43,392 nucleotides of DNA from Azospirillum sp. B506 (GTDB lineage Bacteria > Pseudomonadota > Alphaproteobacteria > Azospirillales > Azospirillaceae), in NCBI RefSeq assembly GCF_000333595.1, contig NZ_BADK01000952.1, positions 8,933-52,324 on the forward strand, written 5' to 3'. A program made the position numbers and the translations under genes. The notes beneath the pieces are model-generated. The model ran no database searches, was not told the origin of the DNA, and saw only the letters and a program-made list of their open reading frames with translations. Each line of letters starts with the position of its first letter. Within the stretch, counting starts at the first letter, position 1. This document shows positions 25,066 through 33,037 of this stretch, piece after piece.

Positions 25066-26070
25066 ATGCCCGTCACCGAGGATGCCGTCCTGCCGATCCG
25101 CGATGCGTCACGCCGGATCGTGCGCGAACTCGGCTTCATGAAGCCGACCCTTGCCGGAACGGAGCTGCCGGCTTCGGCGGTGCATGCGCTGATCGAGATC
25201 GGCAACCGGGGCGGCCTGACCGCGACGGAGCTGTGCGACCGGCTCAACCTGGAGAAATCCAGCGTCAGCCGGATGCTGCGCAAGCTCGTCGACGGCGGCG
25301 AACTGGCGGAGGAAAGCAGCGATACGGATGGACGGGCGAAACGGCTCACCCTGACCGCCCAGGGGCGGCGGACGCTGGCCGCCATCGATTCCTTCGCCCA
25401 TGAGCAGGTCGGCGGCGCCTTGGCCTGCCTGCCTGCCGCCGACCATGCCGTGGTGATGGAAGGGCTGCGGCTCTACGCCGACGCCCTGCATGCCCGCCGG
25501 GCCACGAAGACCGCGGGGGTGCCGGCGCGGGCCGCCCCGGCGGTGCGCCTCGAACGCGGCTATCGGCCCGGACTGATCGGCCGCACCGTGGACCTGCATG
25601 CGCAGTTCTATGCCCGTGCCCATGGCTTCGGCGCCGTCTTCGAAAGCAGGGTCGCCGCCGGGCTGGCGGAGTTCCTGCCTCGGCTCGACCGTCCCTGCAA
25701 CGCCATCTGGACGGCACTGGACGGCGACCGCATCGTCGGCACCATTGCCATCGACGGCGAGGACCTGTCCGGCGATGCCTTCGGCGCCGGCCCCACTCCC
25801 CGTATCGCCCATCTGCGCTGGTTCATCGTCGAGGATGGGCGGCGCGGCGGTGGCGTGGGCCGGCGGCTGCTCGACGAAGCGCTGGCCTTCGCCGACCGCA
25901 GCGGCTTCGCCGAAACCCGGCTCTGGACCTTCCGCGGCCTGGACGCCGCCCGGCGCCTCTACGAAGACGCCGGCTTCGCCCTTGCCGACGAATGGTCCGG
26001 CAGCCAGTGGGGCACCGAGGTGACCGAGCAATCCTTCGTTCGGCCCTTCGCCCGGCCCCGCCGGTCCTGA
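25066..26070 (+). CDS. MarR-type regulator fused to a GNAT acetyltransferase
   Basis: A 334-residue two-domain protein. Residues about 1-140 form a MarR-like winged helix (TATELCDRLNLEKSSVSRMLRKL as recognition helix, then a wing with DGRAKRLTLTAQGRR). Residues about 170-330 are a GNAT domain with LRWFIVEDGRRGGGVGRRLL (acetyl-CoA loop) and GLDAARRLYEDAGFALADEW. Such fusions may couple acetylation to transcription control, but targets are unknown. The start is taken at the ATG at 25066, matching the usual beginning of the family. ATG 25051 and TTG 25036 are in frame but lie inside the palindrome. It ends 7 bp from a convergent gene. Confidence 0.88.
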   Translation: MPVTEDAVLPIRDASRRIVRELGFMKPTLAGTELPASAVHALIEIGNRGGLTATELCDRLNLEKSSVSRMLRKLVDGGELAEESSDTDGRAKRLTLTAQGRRTLAAIDSFAHEQVGGALACLPAADHAVVMEGLRLYADALHARRATKTAGVPARAAPAVRLERGYRPGLIGRTVDLHAQFYARAHGFGAVFESRVAAGLAEFLPRLDRPCNAIWTALDGDRIVGTIAIDGEDLSGDAFGAGPTPRIAHLRWFIVEDGRRGGGVGRRLLDEALAFADRSGFAETRLWTFRGLDAARRLYEDAGFALADEWSGSQWGTEVTEQSFVRPFARPRRS

Positions 26071-26077
26071 CGGTTCC

Positions 26078-26422
26078 TCACGCCTTGATGTAGACCCAGG
26101 CCTCCGCCCCCGATTTCAGCCGGACCATGACCCGCCTGTAATCAGCGACCTCGTAGGAATCGGCAGCGGCCAGCTCTTCCCGGGTAATCTCGAACAGGGT
26201 GCCGGCAACCTCGTCGGCCGGGTCGCCGCTTTCGCTGACCACGGGGTGGAAGCGCTTGCCGCTGGTGCGGATCACCTCCGGGTCGGTGATCTCCAGCATG
26301 TCGCAGCGATAGCCCGGCAGGGCGTCCGTCCGCCCGGCGAGCAGCCGGCCGAAGGACGCCAGCTGCACAGTGTCCTGCTGCAGCGTGCCGTAGGAAAACA
26401 GAAGGACCGTATCGTCAGCCAT
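26078..26422 (-). CDS. Gamma-glutamylcyclotransferase-like (AIG2/GGCT) protein
   Basis: A 114-residue protein with the family's YGTL motif (FSYGTLQQDTVQL) forming the phosphate-like binding loop. The acidic residue motif VAGTLFEITREELAAAD and a final YRRVMVRLKSG strand also fit. GGCT-fold enzymes act on gamma-glutamyl amines or peptides; the substrate here is unknown. The start at 26422 has GGGAGG upstream and overlaps the VOC gene's end by 8 bp, implying coupling. It is the last gene of the minus-strand unit. Confidence 0.82.
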   Translation of the reverse strand: MADDTVLLFSYGTLQQDTVQLASFGRLLAGRTDALPGYRCDMLEITDPEVIRTSGKRFHPVVSESGDPADEVAGTLFEITREELAAADSYEVADYRRVMVRLKSGAEAWVYIKA

Positions 26423-26801
26423 TGCCATCCCTCCCCGCTTCCGCACCGACCCGCAGCAGATTGCCGTCCGGATCGATGTGGGCGAACTCGCGCAGGCCAT
26501 AGGGGGTTTCGGACACCGCCGTCAGCCGCCCGCCGGCCTTCGCCGCCGTCCACGCCGCATGGAGCGCGTCGGCGTCGCTGACATAAAGATAGCAGGCGAC
26601 GGCCGAGCGGTCGGGATCGAGGTCCGGAACCCGGGTCAGATGCAGGCCGACCCCGCCCCAATCGAGGAACCCATAGACGGGATCCGCGGCGGCCTCGTCA
26701 TAGGCGGTCACGGTAAAGCCGAGGCTCCAGTAATGGGCGAGTGCCGCACGCACATCCCGCACCGGCAGGATCGGCGCCACCCGCTGGAACTGAACGGTCA
26801 T
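26415..26801 (-). CDS. VOC-superfamily (glyoxalase/bleomycin resistance-like) protein
   Basis: A 128-residue protein with the paired beta-alpha-beta-beta-beta modules of the vicinal oxygen chelate fold. It starts RVAPILPVRDVRAALAHYWSLGF and ends REFAHIDPDGNLLRVG, the common closing motif. Members bind metal-dependent substrates or sequester drugs; the specific role is unknown. The start at 26801 lies 7 bp after the PhzF stop. Confidence 0.85.
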   Translation of the reverse strand: MTVQFQRVAPILPVRDVRAALAHYWSLGFTVTAYDEAAADPVYGFLDWGGVGLHLTRVPDLDPDRSAVACYLYVSDADALHAAWTAAKAGGRLTAVSETPYGLREFAHIDPDGNLLRVGAEAGRDGNG

Positions 26802-26808
26802 CGCAGCC

Positions 26809-27615
26809 TCACACCAGGATCGAGCCTTCGAGATACAGCACCGCCTGGCCGGCAATCTTCACCCGGTCGCCGGCCAGTTCGCACAGCAGGTCGCCGCCGC
26901 GGGCCGAGACCTGGCGCGCCGTCAGCACGGTCTTGCCCAGCCGCTCCGCCCAATAAGGCGTCAGCATGCAATGGGTGGAGCCGGTGACCGGATCCTCCGG
27001 GATGCCCTGGGCCGGGGCGAACAACCGCGACACGAAATCGACCCCGTCCTCTCCCGGCGCCGTGACGCAGACCGCCCACTTGTCCAGCTTCGACAGCAGC
27101 GACATGTCCGGCGCCAGCGCCCGCACCGCGTCGGCCGACTCGTACACCACCAGATAGTCGCGCCCGCCCAGGATCGCGACCGGCGCCGGTCCGCCCAGCG
27201 CCGCAACCAGGGTCGGGTCGGGGCTCTCCGCCGGCTGGGGCGGGCGGTTGGGGAAGTCCAGCGTGTAGCGGTCGCCGTCGCGGGTGACGGTCAGCGTGCC
27301 GGCCTGCCGGGTGGCGAAGTCCATGCGCGCGCGGCCCGGCTCCAGAATCGTGGAGATGACGAAGGCTGTCGCCAACGTGGCGTGGCCGCACAGCTCGACC
27401 TCCACCGCCGGGGTGAACCAGCGCAGCTCGAACTCCTCACCGCTGCGGATGAAGAAGGCGGTCTCCGCCAGATTGTTCTCCGCCGCGATGGCCTGGAGCT
27501 GCGCATCGGGCAGCCAGGACTCCAGCGGCACCACCGCCGCTGGATTGCCGGCGAAGACGCGGTCGGTGAAGGCATCGACCTGATAAATGGGCAGGCGCGT
27601 GGCTTTCCCGGTCAT
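26809..27615 (-). CDS. PhzF family isomerase/epimerase
   Basis: A 268-residue diaminopimelate-epimerase-like protein. It starts IYQVDAFTDRVFAGNPAAVV. The catalytic glutamate lies in ENNLAETAFF, followed by LRWFTPAVEVELCGHATLA, and the C-terminal half has GIPEDPVTGSTHC. PhzF in phenazine synthesis isomerises DHHA, but most homologues outside phenazine clusters have no known substrate, and no other phenazine genes are here. The start at 27615 is preceded by AAGGGA. It follows the PLP enzyme by 52 bp. Confidence 0.9.
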   Translation of the reverse strand: MTGKATRLPIYQVDAFTDRVFAGNPAAVVPLESWLPDAQLQAIAAENNLAETAFFIRSGEEFELRWFTPAVEVELCGHATLATAFVISTILEPGRARMDFATRQAGTLTVTRDGDRYTLDFPNRPPQPAESPDPTLVAALGGPAPVAILGGRDYLVVYESADAVRALAPDMSLLSKLDKWAVCVTAPGEDGVDFVSRLFAPAQGIPEDPVTGSTHCMLTPYWAERLGKTVLTARQVSARGGDLLCELAGDRVKIAGQAVLYLEGSILV

Positions 27616-27667
27616 GAAGAGGGATCCCTTACGTCTTGGGGGAACGTGAGTCGCAAAAAAACGGCGG

Positions 27668-28681
27668 TCAGTCCGCTTGCACCAGCGAGGCGAAGCGGGC
27701 GAGGTCGACATTGCCGCCGGTGACGACGATGCCGACGCGCTTGCCGCGGACGTCGAACTTGCCGGACAGCACGGCGGCGGCGGCGAGGCAGCCGGTCGGC
27801 TCCACCAGCATCTTCATCCGGCCGGCGAAGAAGCGCATGGCGTCGACCAGCTCGCCGTCGGTGACGGTGACGATGTCGTCGACCAGCCGCTGCAGCACCG
27901 GGAAGGTCAGCTGGCCGACCGCGCGGCTCTGGGCGCCGTCGGCGATGGTCTTCGGGGCATCGATGCGGACGATGGCGCCGCTGCGCAGGCTCTGCTGGGC
28001 GTCGTTGCCGGCTTCCGGCTCGACCCCGACGACGCGGCAGCCGGGATTGAGCGTCTTCGCGGCGACGACGCAGCCGGACAGCAGCCCGCCGCCGCCGGTC
28101 GGCACCACCAGCAGGTCGAGCGGCCCGCCCGCCTGCCCCGCCTCCTCGATCAGCTCCTTGGCGACGGTGCCCTGGCCGGCCATCACATGCGGATGGTCGA
28201 AGGGCGGGATCAGCACGCCGCCCCGTTCCTCCAGCACGCGGGCGACGGCGGCGTCCGGCGGCTCGGCATAGCGGTCGTACAGCACCACGTCGGCGCCATA
28301 GCCGCGCGTCGCCGCCAGCTTGGCCGCCGGGGCGTCCTCCGGCATGACGATGGTCGACTTCACCTTCAGCATCGACGCCGCCAGCGCCAGCGCCTGGGCA
28401 TGGTTGCCCGACGAATAGGCGACGACGCCCAGCGCGCGCTGCACCGGGGTGAAGCGCGACACCGCATTGTAGGCGCCGCGGATCTTGAAGGCGCCGGTGC
28501 GCTGGAAATTCTCGCACTTGAACAGCAGCTCGCCGCCGGTCAGCGTGTCGGCGGTGCGGCTGGTCAGCACCGGCGTGCGGTGGGCGACGCCGGCGATCCG
28601 CTCCGCCGCCCCCGCCACATCGGCATAGGAGATGGCGAGGCCGGTCGTATCGGCCACGGTGCTGGTGATCGTATCGGGCAT
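27668..28681 (-). CDS. PLP-dependent threonine/hydroxyaspartate ammonia-lyase
   Basis: A 337-residue fold-type II PLP enzyme. The Schiff-base lysine is in FQRTGAFKIRGA, SSGNHAQALA follows, the phosphate-binding loop is PTGGGGLLSG, and the end is TGGNVDLARF. It lacks the C-terminal regulatory ACT domains of IlvA, so it is of the catabolic type: threonine deaminase, serine racemase-like, or threo-3-hydroxyaspartate ammonia-lyase. The TGGNVD ending favours the last, at moderate confidence. It lies 43 bp after the GNAT gene. Confidence 0.87.
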   Translation of the reverse strand: MPDTITSTVADTTGLAISYADVAGAAERIAGVAHRTPVLTSRTADTLTGGELLFKCENFQRTGAFKIRGAYNAVSRFTPVQRALGVVAYSSGNHAQALALAASMLKVKSTIVMPEDAPAAKLAATRGYGADVVLYDRYAEPPDAAVARVLEERGGVLIPPFDHPHVMAGQGTVAKELIEEAGQAGGPLDLLVVPTGGGGLLSGCVVAAKTLNPGCRVVGVEPEAGNDAQQSLRSGAIVRIDAPKTIADGAQSRAVGQLTFPVLQRLVDDIVTVTDGELVDAMRFFAGRMKMLVEPTGCLAAAAVLSGKFDVRGKRVGIVVTGGNVDLARFASLVQAD

Positions 28682-28724
28682 GGCGGCGGTGCTCCCCCTC
28701 GCCCCGGTGTCTTGTTCCGGAGGC

Positions 28725-29159
28725 TTATTCCAGATCGGTGAACAGGAAGGCCTGCTCGTGCCGTTTCAGCCCGGCCTGCTCATAGAAGCTGACGGCCTTG
28801 GGTGCGGACAGCAGCAGGCACATGGTGCCCGGCCCCATCGCGTCGCGGGTGCGGCGCATCAGCTCCTTGCCGATGCCGCGCCCCTGCAAGGCGCGGTCGA
28901 CGGCAAGGTCGGACAGATAGCAGCAATAGACGAAGTCGGTGATCGAGCGGGCGACGCCGACCAGCCGCCCCTGTTCCCTTGCGGTGACGATCAGGCCGGC
29001 GTTGCGCAGCATCGCCTCCACCCGCGGCCGGTCGCCCACGGGCCGGCGTTCCGCCAGCCCGGAGCGTTCCAGAACGTCGATGAACGCATCTGCGCTCAGC
29101 TCCGGTTCGACCGCGTATTCGATTTGAACGGACCGGTGCTGAACGGATTCGTCGGCCAT
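28725..29159 (-). CDS. GNAT family N-acetyltransferase
   Basis: A 144-residue enzyme with LSDLAVDRALQGRGIGKELMRR as the acetyl-CoA-binding beta4-alpha3 region and SAPKAVSFYEQAGLKRHEQAF near the end, typical of GNAT. It starts 4 bp after the DUF1127 stop. The substrate is unknown. Confidence 0.88.
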   Translation of the reverse strand: MADESVQHRSVQIEYAVEPELSADAFIDVLERSGLAERRPVGDRPRVEAMLRNAGLIVTAREQGRLVGVARSITDFVYCCYLSDLAVDRALQGRGIGKELMRRTRDAMGPGTMCLLLSAPKAVSFYEQAGLKRHEQAFLFTDLE

Positions 29160-29163
29160 CGTC

Positions 29164-29415
29164 TCATCCCCGCCAGAACGGCTTCGACACCTCCTGATCC
29201 GCCTCGGACCGGCTGATTCCGATGTCCTTCAGCAGATAGTCGTCGAGCCCCATCAGTGCCTGACGTTGTTTGCGCCGTTCCATCGCGGAAAACAACACGT
29301 CGAGCAGCCGCCAGAGCGGGCGACGGGCGACACCGGTGACGCGGTTGGCGGCCGGAACGGCGCCCGGGGCTGCCGTGTAAAGGCCGGAACTGCGGGTCAC
29401 ATCGGTCTGGCGCAT
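29164..29415 (-). CDS. DUF1127 small protein
   Basis: An 83-residue basic protein whose C-terminal part WRLLDVLFSAMERRKQRQAL then LDDYLLKDIGISRSEAD is the DUF1127 signature (L..LdD..LkDIGisR). In other alphaproteobacteria DUF1127 proteins affect RNA and phosphate or carbon metabolism. ATG at 29415 has an excellent GGAGGATCCG ribosome site, preferred over in-frame starts at 29427 and 29439. It is the first gene of a six-gene minus-strand unit. Confidence 0.86.
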   Translation of the reverse strand: MRQTDVTRSSGLYTAAPGAVPAANRVTGVARRPLWRLLDVLFSAMERRKQRQALMGLDDYLLKDIGISRSEADQEVSKPFWRG

Positions 29416-29900
29416 CGGATCCTCCATAATCTGGCGCACATCGCTCGAACAATCGAGACAATCAGGATTATGAGGACGAAATCGACGGGGTCAAACGGAA
29501 CATTGTCACCATTACATTTCCGATATCGGATGTATCTTTTCGGCCACAGGCGGAGAAAGCCCCCACCGCGTCGCTGGAATATCTTCAAAAACCCCTGGTT
29601 TGTTACGGTGTTCGCCGGCCCGCCGGACGATCGTTCGTCCCGACCGATCATTTGTGGGACAAGTCAGCGCCGCAAGACAGGATTGTCCCGATCACATAGC
29701 CCCAGAATCGAAGCGGCGGCGGCCGGCCCGAGAGGACGCGAGACGTTCAGGCACGCCAACTGCACGACTGCGGGGGCAGGCTGTGCGCCCCGCCATCCGA
29801 TTCGGAAAACCGGGAGTGATATGACCGGCGGAGCCGTTGCACGGCGGTGCCCTGCCGCCCTATGCTGATATATCACTAAGAACCGATTGGGGAGTTCGCC
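29416..29900. other. Intergenic region with inverted repeats
   Basis: This 485-bp divergent gap is less GC-rich at 29440-29600. Inverted repeats include CTCGA-ACAA-TCGAG (about 29436-29449), GGACGA/TCGTCC (29625-29640) and GGGACAA/TTGTCCC (29656-29689). They could be operators for either flanking gene. I see no convincing gene, tRNA or terminator here. Confidence 0.4.
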
Positions 29901-30944
29901 ATGCAGCCGCCCTACCTTGCCGCCGATGGGCGTTACGAGGGCATGAGCTATCGCCGCACCGGCCGCAGCGGGCTGGACCTGCCGGCCATTTCGCTGGGTC
30001 TCTGGCAGAATTTCGGCGGCGCCGACGTGTTCGCCACCGGGCGCGCGGTGCTGCGCCGGGCCTTCGACCGCGGCGTCACCCATTTCGATCTCGCCAACAA
30101 TTACGGCCCGCCGCCGGGGTCGGCGGAGGAGAATTTCGGCCGCATCCTCGCCACCGATTTCCGCCCCTACCGCGACGAGATGGTGATCTCGACCAAGGCC
30201 GGCTACGAGATGTGGCCCGGCCCCTACGGCAACTGGGGTTCCCGCAAATATCTGGTCTCCAGCCTGGACCAGAGCCTGAAGCGGATGGGGCTGGATTACG
30301 TCGACATCTTCTATTCGCACCGCGTCGATCCGCGCACCCCGCTGGAGGAGACGATGGGCGCGCTCGACCACATCGTCCGCCAGGGCAAGGCGCTCTATGT
30401 CGGCATCTCCTCCTACTCGCCGGAGATGACGCGGCGGGCGGCGGGGATCCTGAAGCAGCTGGGCACCCCCTGCCTGATCCACCAGCCCTCCTACTCGATG
30501 CTGAACCGCTGGGTCGAGGGCGGTCTGCTCGACACGCTGGACGATCTCGGCATGGGCTGCATCGCCTTCTCGCCGCTGGCGCAGGGCATGCTGACCAACA
30601 AATATCTGGGAGGTCAGCCTGCCGACGCCCGCGCCGCCAAGGGCGGGAGCCTGCGCGCCACCTTCCTGTCGCCGGAGAATCTGGAGCGCATCCGCGCGCT
30701 CGACGCCATCGCCCGGCGGCGCGGCCAGACGCTGGCGCAGATGGCCATCGCCTGGGTGCTGCGCGACCCGCGCGTGACCTCAGCCCTGATCGGCGCCCGC
30801 AACGTCGAGCAGCTGGACAACTCGCTGGACGCGCTGAAAACCCTGTCCTTCAGCCCGGAGGAACTGGCGGAGATCGACACCCACGCCGTCGCCGACGCCG
30901 GCATCAATTTGTGGAGCGCCTCCTCCTCGGCGGAAGCGGGCTGA
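29901..30944 (+). CDS. Aldo/keto reductase (YghZ/Gpr-like)
   Basis: A 347-residue NADPH-dependent aldo/keto reductase of the YghZ type, whose E. coli member reduces L-glyceraldehyde 3-phosphate and methylglyoxal. The catalytic Asp/Tyr are in HFDLANNYGPPPGSAEENFG, the Lys is in MVISTKAGYEMWPGPYGNWG, and the His is in IFYSHRVDP. The C-terminal NADPH contact ALIGARNVEQLDN is present. GGGGAG lies upstream of the ATG. It converges on the OYE gene with a palindromic repeat between them. Confidence 0.9.
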   Translation: MQPPYLAADGRYEGMSYRRTGRSGLDLPAISLGLWQNFGGADVFATGRAVLRRAFDRGVTHFDLANNYGPPPGSAEENFGRILATDFRPYRDEMVISTKAGYEMWPGPYGNWGSRKYLVSSLDQSLKRMGLDYVDIFYSHRVDPRTPLEETMGALDHIVRQGKALYVGISSYSPEMTRRAAGILKQLGTPCLIHQPSYSMLNRWVEGGLLDTLDDLGMGCIAFSPLAQGMLTNKYLGGQPADARAAKGGSLRATFLSPENLERIRALDAIARRRGQTLAQMAIAWVLRDPRVTSALIGARNVEQLDNSLDALKTLSFSPEELAEIDTHAVADAGINLWSASSSAEAG

Positions 30945-30951
30945 TGCTTAG

Positions 30952-30976
30952 CCCCCTCTCCCCAGGGGGGAGAGGG
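30952..30976. repeat. Short CTCTCCCC palindrome
   Basis: CCCCCTCTCCCC followed directly by AGGGGGGAGAGGGGG forms a long GC hairpin in the 63-bp gap between two convergent genes. It may serve both as terminator. It belongs to the same family as 11528, 33013 and 37159. Confidence 0.7.
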
Positions 30977-31007
30977 GGGATTCCTCCGTCCTAAAAAGCC
31001 GCCACCC

Positions 31008-32123
31008 TCAGTCCACCGTGACGGTGTCGGTGGCGCGGTAGCGTTCCAGCCAGTGGGCATAAGGCGCCGGCAGCACCCAGGACGGACGCTCGACGCCCAG
31101 TTCCTTGGCGGCACGGTAGGGATAATGCGGGTTGGCCAGATGGGCGCGGCCGACCATCACCAGATCGAGCTGCCCGTCGGCGACGGTGCGGTCGGCGATC
31201 TTCGGCGCGTCGATGCCCCAGGCTGCCGCCACCGGCAGTTCGGCCTCGCGCCGCACCCGTTCGGCGACCGGCGCCAGGAAGGCCGGCCCCCACGGCACCT
31301 GGGCCTCAGGGGTGGAGAAGCCGACGCTGACGCTCAACAGATCGAGCCCGCCGGCCCGGAAGTTGCGGGTCAGTTCGATCGACTCGGCCAGCGTCTCCTC
31401 GTCGCGCCCGTCATACTCGATGACGCCGAAGCGGGCGGTCAGCGGCAGGTTTTCCGGCCACACCGCGCGCACCGCCGCCAACGTCTCCAGCAGGAAGCGG
31501 CTGCGGCCGGCAAAATCGCCGCCATACTGATCGGTGCGTTTGTTGGCATGGACCGAGAAGAAGCTCTGGCCGAGATAGCCGTGGGCGAAATGCAGCTCCA
31601 GCCACTTGAAGCCGGCATCGCGGGCGCGCACGGCGGCGGCCACGAAATCGGCGCGGACGCGGGCGATGTCGTCCAGCGTCATCGCCGTCGGCACCTTCGG
31701 CAGGTGATGGCCGAAGGGCACCGCCGAGGGCGAGATGGTGTCCCAGCCGCGCGGATCGTCCTCGGCGATGTGGTCGTCGCCTTCCCACGGGCGGTTGGCG
31801 CTGGCCTTGCGGCCGGCATGGCCGATCTGGATGCCGGGAACGGCCCCGGCGGCGGCGATGGACGCGGCGATGCGCGCCATCCCCTCGGCCTGGGCATCAC
31901 TCCACAGGCCGGTGCAGCCCGGCGTGATGCGGCCTTCCGGCGAGACCGCCGTCGCCTCGACGATCACCAGACCGGCGCCGCCGCGGGCAAGGGCGGGATA
32001 ATGGACGAGATGCCAGTCGTTGACGACGCCGTCGACGGCGCTGTACTGGCACATCGGCGGAACCGCGATGCGGTTGCGCAGGGTGACGTCCTTCAGCGTG
32101 AAGGGCGTGAACAGAGCGGACAT
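31008..32123 (-). CDS. Old-yellow-enzyme family NADH:flavin oxidoreductase (YqjM-like)
   Basis: A 371-residue FMN-dependent ene-reductase. N-terminal RNRIAVPPMCQYSAVDGVVND carries the Cys of the YqjM (thermophilic-like) class. IQIGHAGRKAS supplies substrate-binding His, WLELHFAHGYLGQSFFS follows, and VMVGRAHLANP near the end binds FMN phosphate. Members reduce activated C=C bonds of enones, with oxidative-stress or detoxification roles proposed. The start at 32123 fits the conserved MSALFTPFTLKDVTLRNR. It has no operon partner on its strand. Confidence 0.92.
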   Translation of the reverse strand: MSALFTPFTLKDVTLRNRIAVPPMCQYSAVDGVVNDWHLVHYPALARGGAGLVIVEATAVSPEGRITPGCTGLWSDAQAEGMARIAASIAAAGAVPGIQIGHAGRKASANRPWEGDDHIAEDDPRGWDTISPSAVPFGHHLPKVPTAMTLDDIARVRADFVAAAVRARDAGFKWLELHFAHGYLGQSFFSVHANKRTDQYGGDFAGRSRFLLETLAAVRAVWPENLPLTARFGVIEYDGRDEETLAESIELTRNFRAGGLDLLSVSVGFSTPEAQVPWGPAFLAPVAERVRREAELPVAAAWGIDAPKIADRTVADGQLDLVMVGRAHLANPHYPYRAAKELGVERPSWVLPAPYAHWLERYRATDTVTVD

Positions 32124-32493
32124 GCGGATTCCCGTCTCGATCGTGTCGGTGGCGGCAGGGGGTATGTTCTCCCCCGCCGCGGATCGGGGAGATTTAGGTG
32201 CGCCCCAGCCTCAACCAACCCGTCCTGCCGCCAAACGCCCCACGATTGCCGCATGGCTGCGGATACCGGTGCGCAGGTGTTCGGGCACCGACGTCCCGTC
32301 CGGAGATCCTTCGATCCCATCGGCATATTTTTCACGGCTCGCCGGGAAATTCCGACTGCACCGGATCGGCGTTTTCTGCCCGCCCGCAACACCCCATAGC
32401 GACAACGACGGGAGCGTGCGGCGGTTTCCTCGGCGCGGGCAATGGCACGAAGATTGCGTTTCATTCCCCGTCATCAACCGGGAGGACCCCACT
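32124..32493. other. Gene-free divergent region
   Basis: The 370 bp between the OYE gene and the unknown gene at 32494 hold no coding sequence that I can support. No terminator, tRNA or clear palindromic operator was seen. Promoters for both flanking genes presumably lie here. Confidence 0.4.
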
Positions 32494-33000
32494 ATGACCA
32501 GCATCGCCACGATGCCCGGATCGCAGCCGGCGAACGCCTATCGGCTGGCCGGCGGGACACCCGTCGCCGTGGTCGGCGCCGTCAGGGCGTCCGCCGAGCT
32601 GACGGCGCAGGTGCGCGCCAACGACACCGCCTTCCAGCAGCAGATGAAGCTGTCCAGCGATCCGGATGCGGTCGATCCGAGCGTCGCCAGCAAGAACCGG
32701 GCGGTTCAGGCGCACACGGTGTTTCGCGAGGGCGGCCGGGTGGTCGCTGCGGTATGGCGGGACGGTCAGACCCTGATGTCCAACGGCATCTCCACCCGGA
32801 TCGACTGGACCTCGCTCCAGGCGCGCACCTCCGGCATGACGGACGCCCAGCGCCGCGACACCATCGCCGATGCCATCGCCAGGCAGCTCGGCTCGTCGGT
32901 CCAGGTGCAGCGCTATGGCGAAGCGGGATCGGCGCCGGCGCGCGGCTTGATCCTGGACGAGATGAACGCCGCCAACATCAAGGCGCGCGGCGGCCGGTAG
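32494..33000 (+). CDS. Hypothetical protein
   Basis: A 168-residue soluble protein of unknown function with a good GGGAGGA ribosome site before the ATG. No signal peptide or membrane helix is evident. A helical middle part (SAELTAQVRANDTAFQQQMK) precedes a beta-rich AHTVFREGGRVVAAVWRDGQ segment, then SGMTDAQRRDTIADAIARQL, suggesting a small mixed fold. The coding bias matches the genome, so it is probably a real native gene. It converges on the ParA-like gene. Confidence 0.65.
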   Translation: MTSIATMPGSQPANAYRLAGGTPVAVVGAVRASAELTAQVRANDTAFQQQMKLSSDPDAVDPSVASKNRAVQAHTVFREGGRVVAAVWRDGQTLMSNGISTRIDWTSLQARTSGMTDAQRRDTIADAIARQLGSSVQVQRYGEAGSAPARGLILDEMNAANIKARGGR

Positions 33001-33012
33001 GCCGCCGTACCG

Positions 33013-33031
33013 GCCCCCCCTGGGGAGAGGG
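33013..33031. repeat. Half-palindrome of the CTCTCCCC family
   Basis: CCCCCCC-TGGGGAGAGGG, a shortened relative of the dispersed palindromes, fills the 37-bp gap between two convergent stops. Confidence 0.45.
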
Positions 33032-33037
33032 AAGACC

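Noticed and set aside
26809..27615. PhzF as evidence of a phenazine cluster
   Set aside because: No phzA, B, C, D, E or G homologue is nearby, and PhzF-fold proteins are common outside phenazine pathways.
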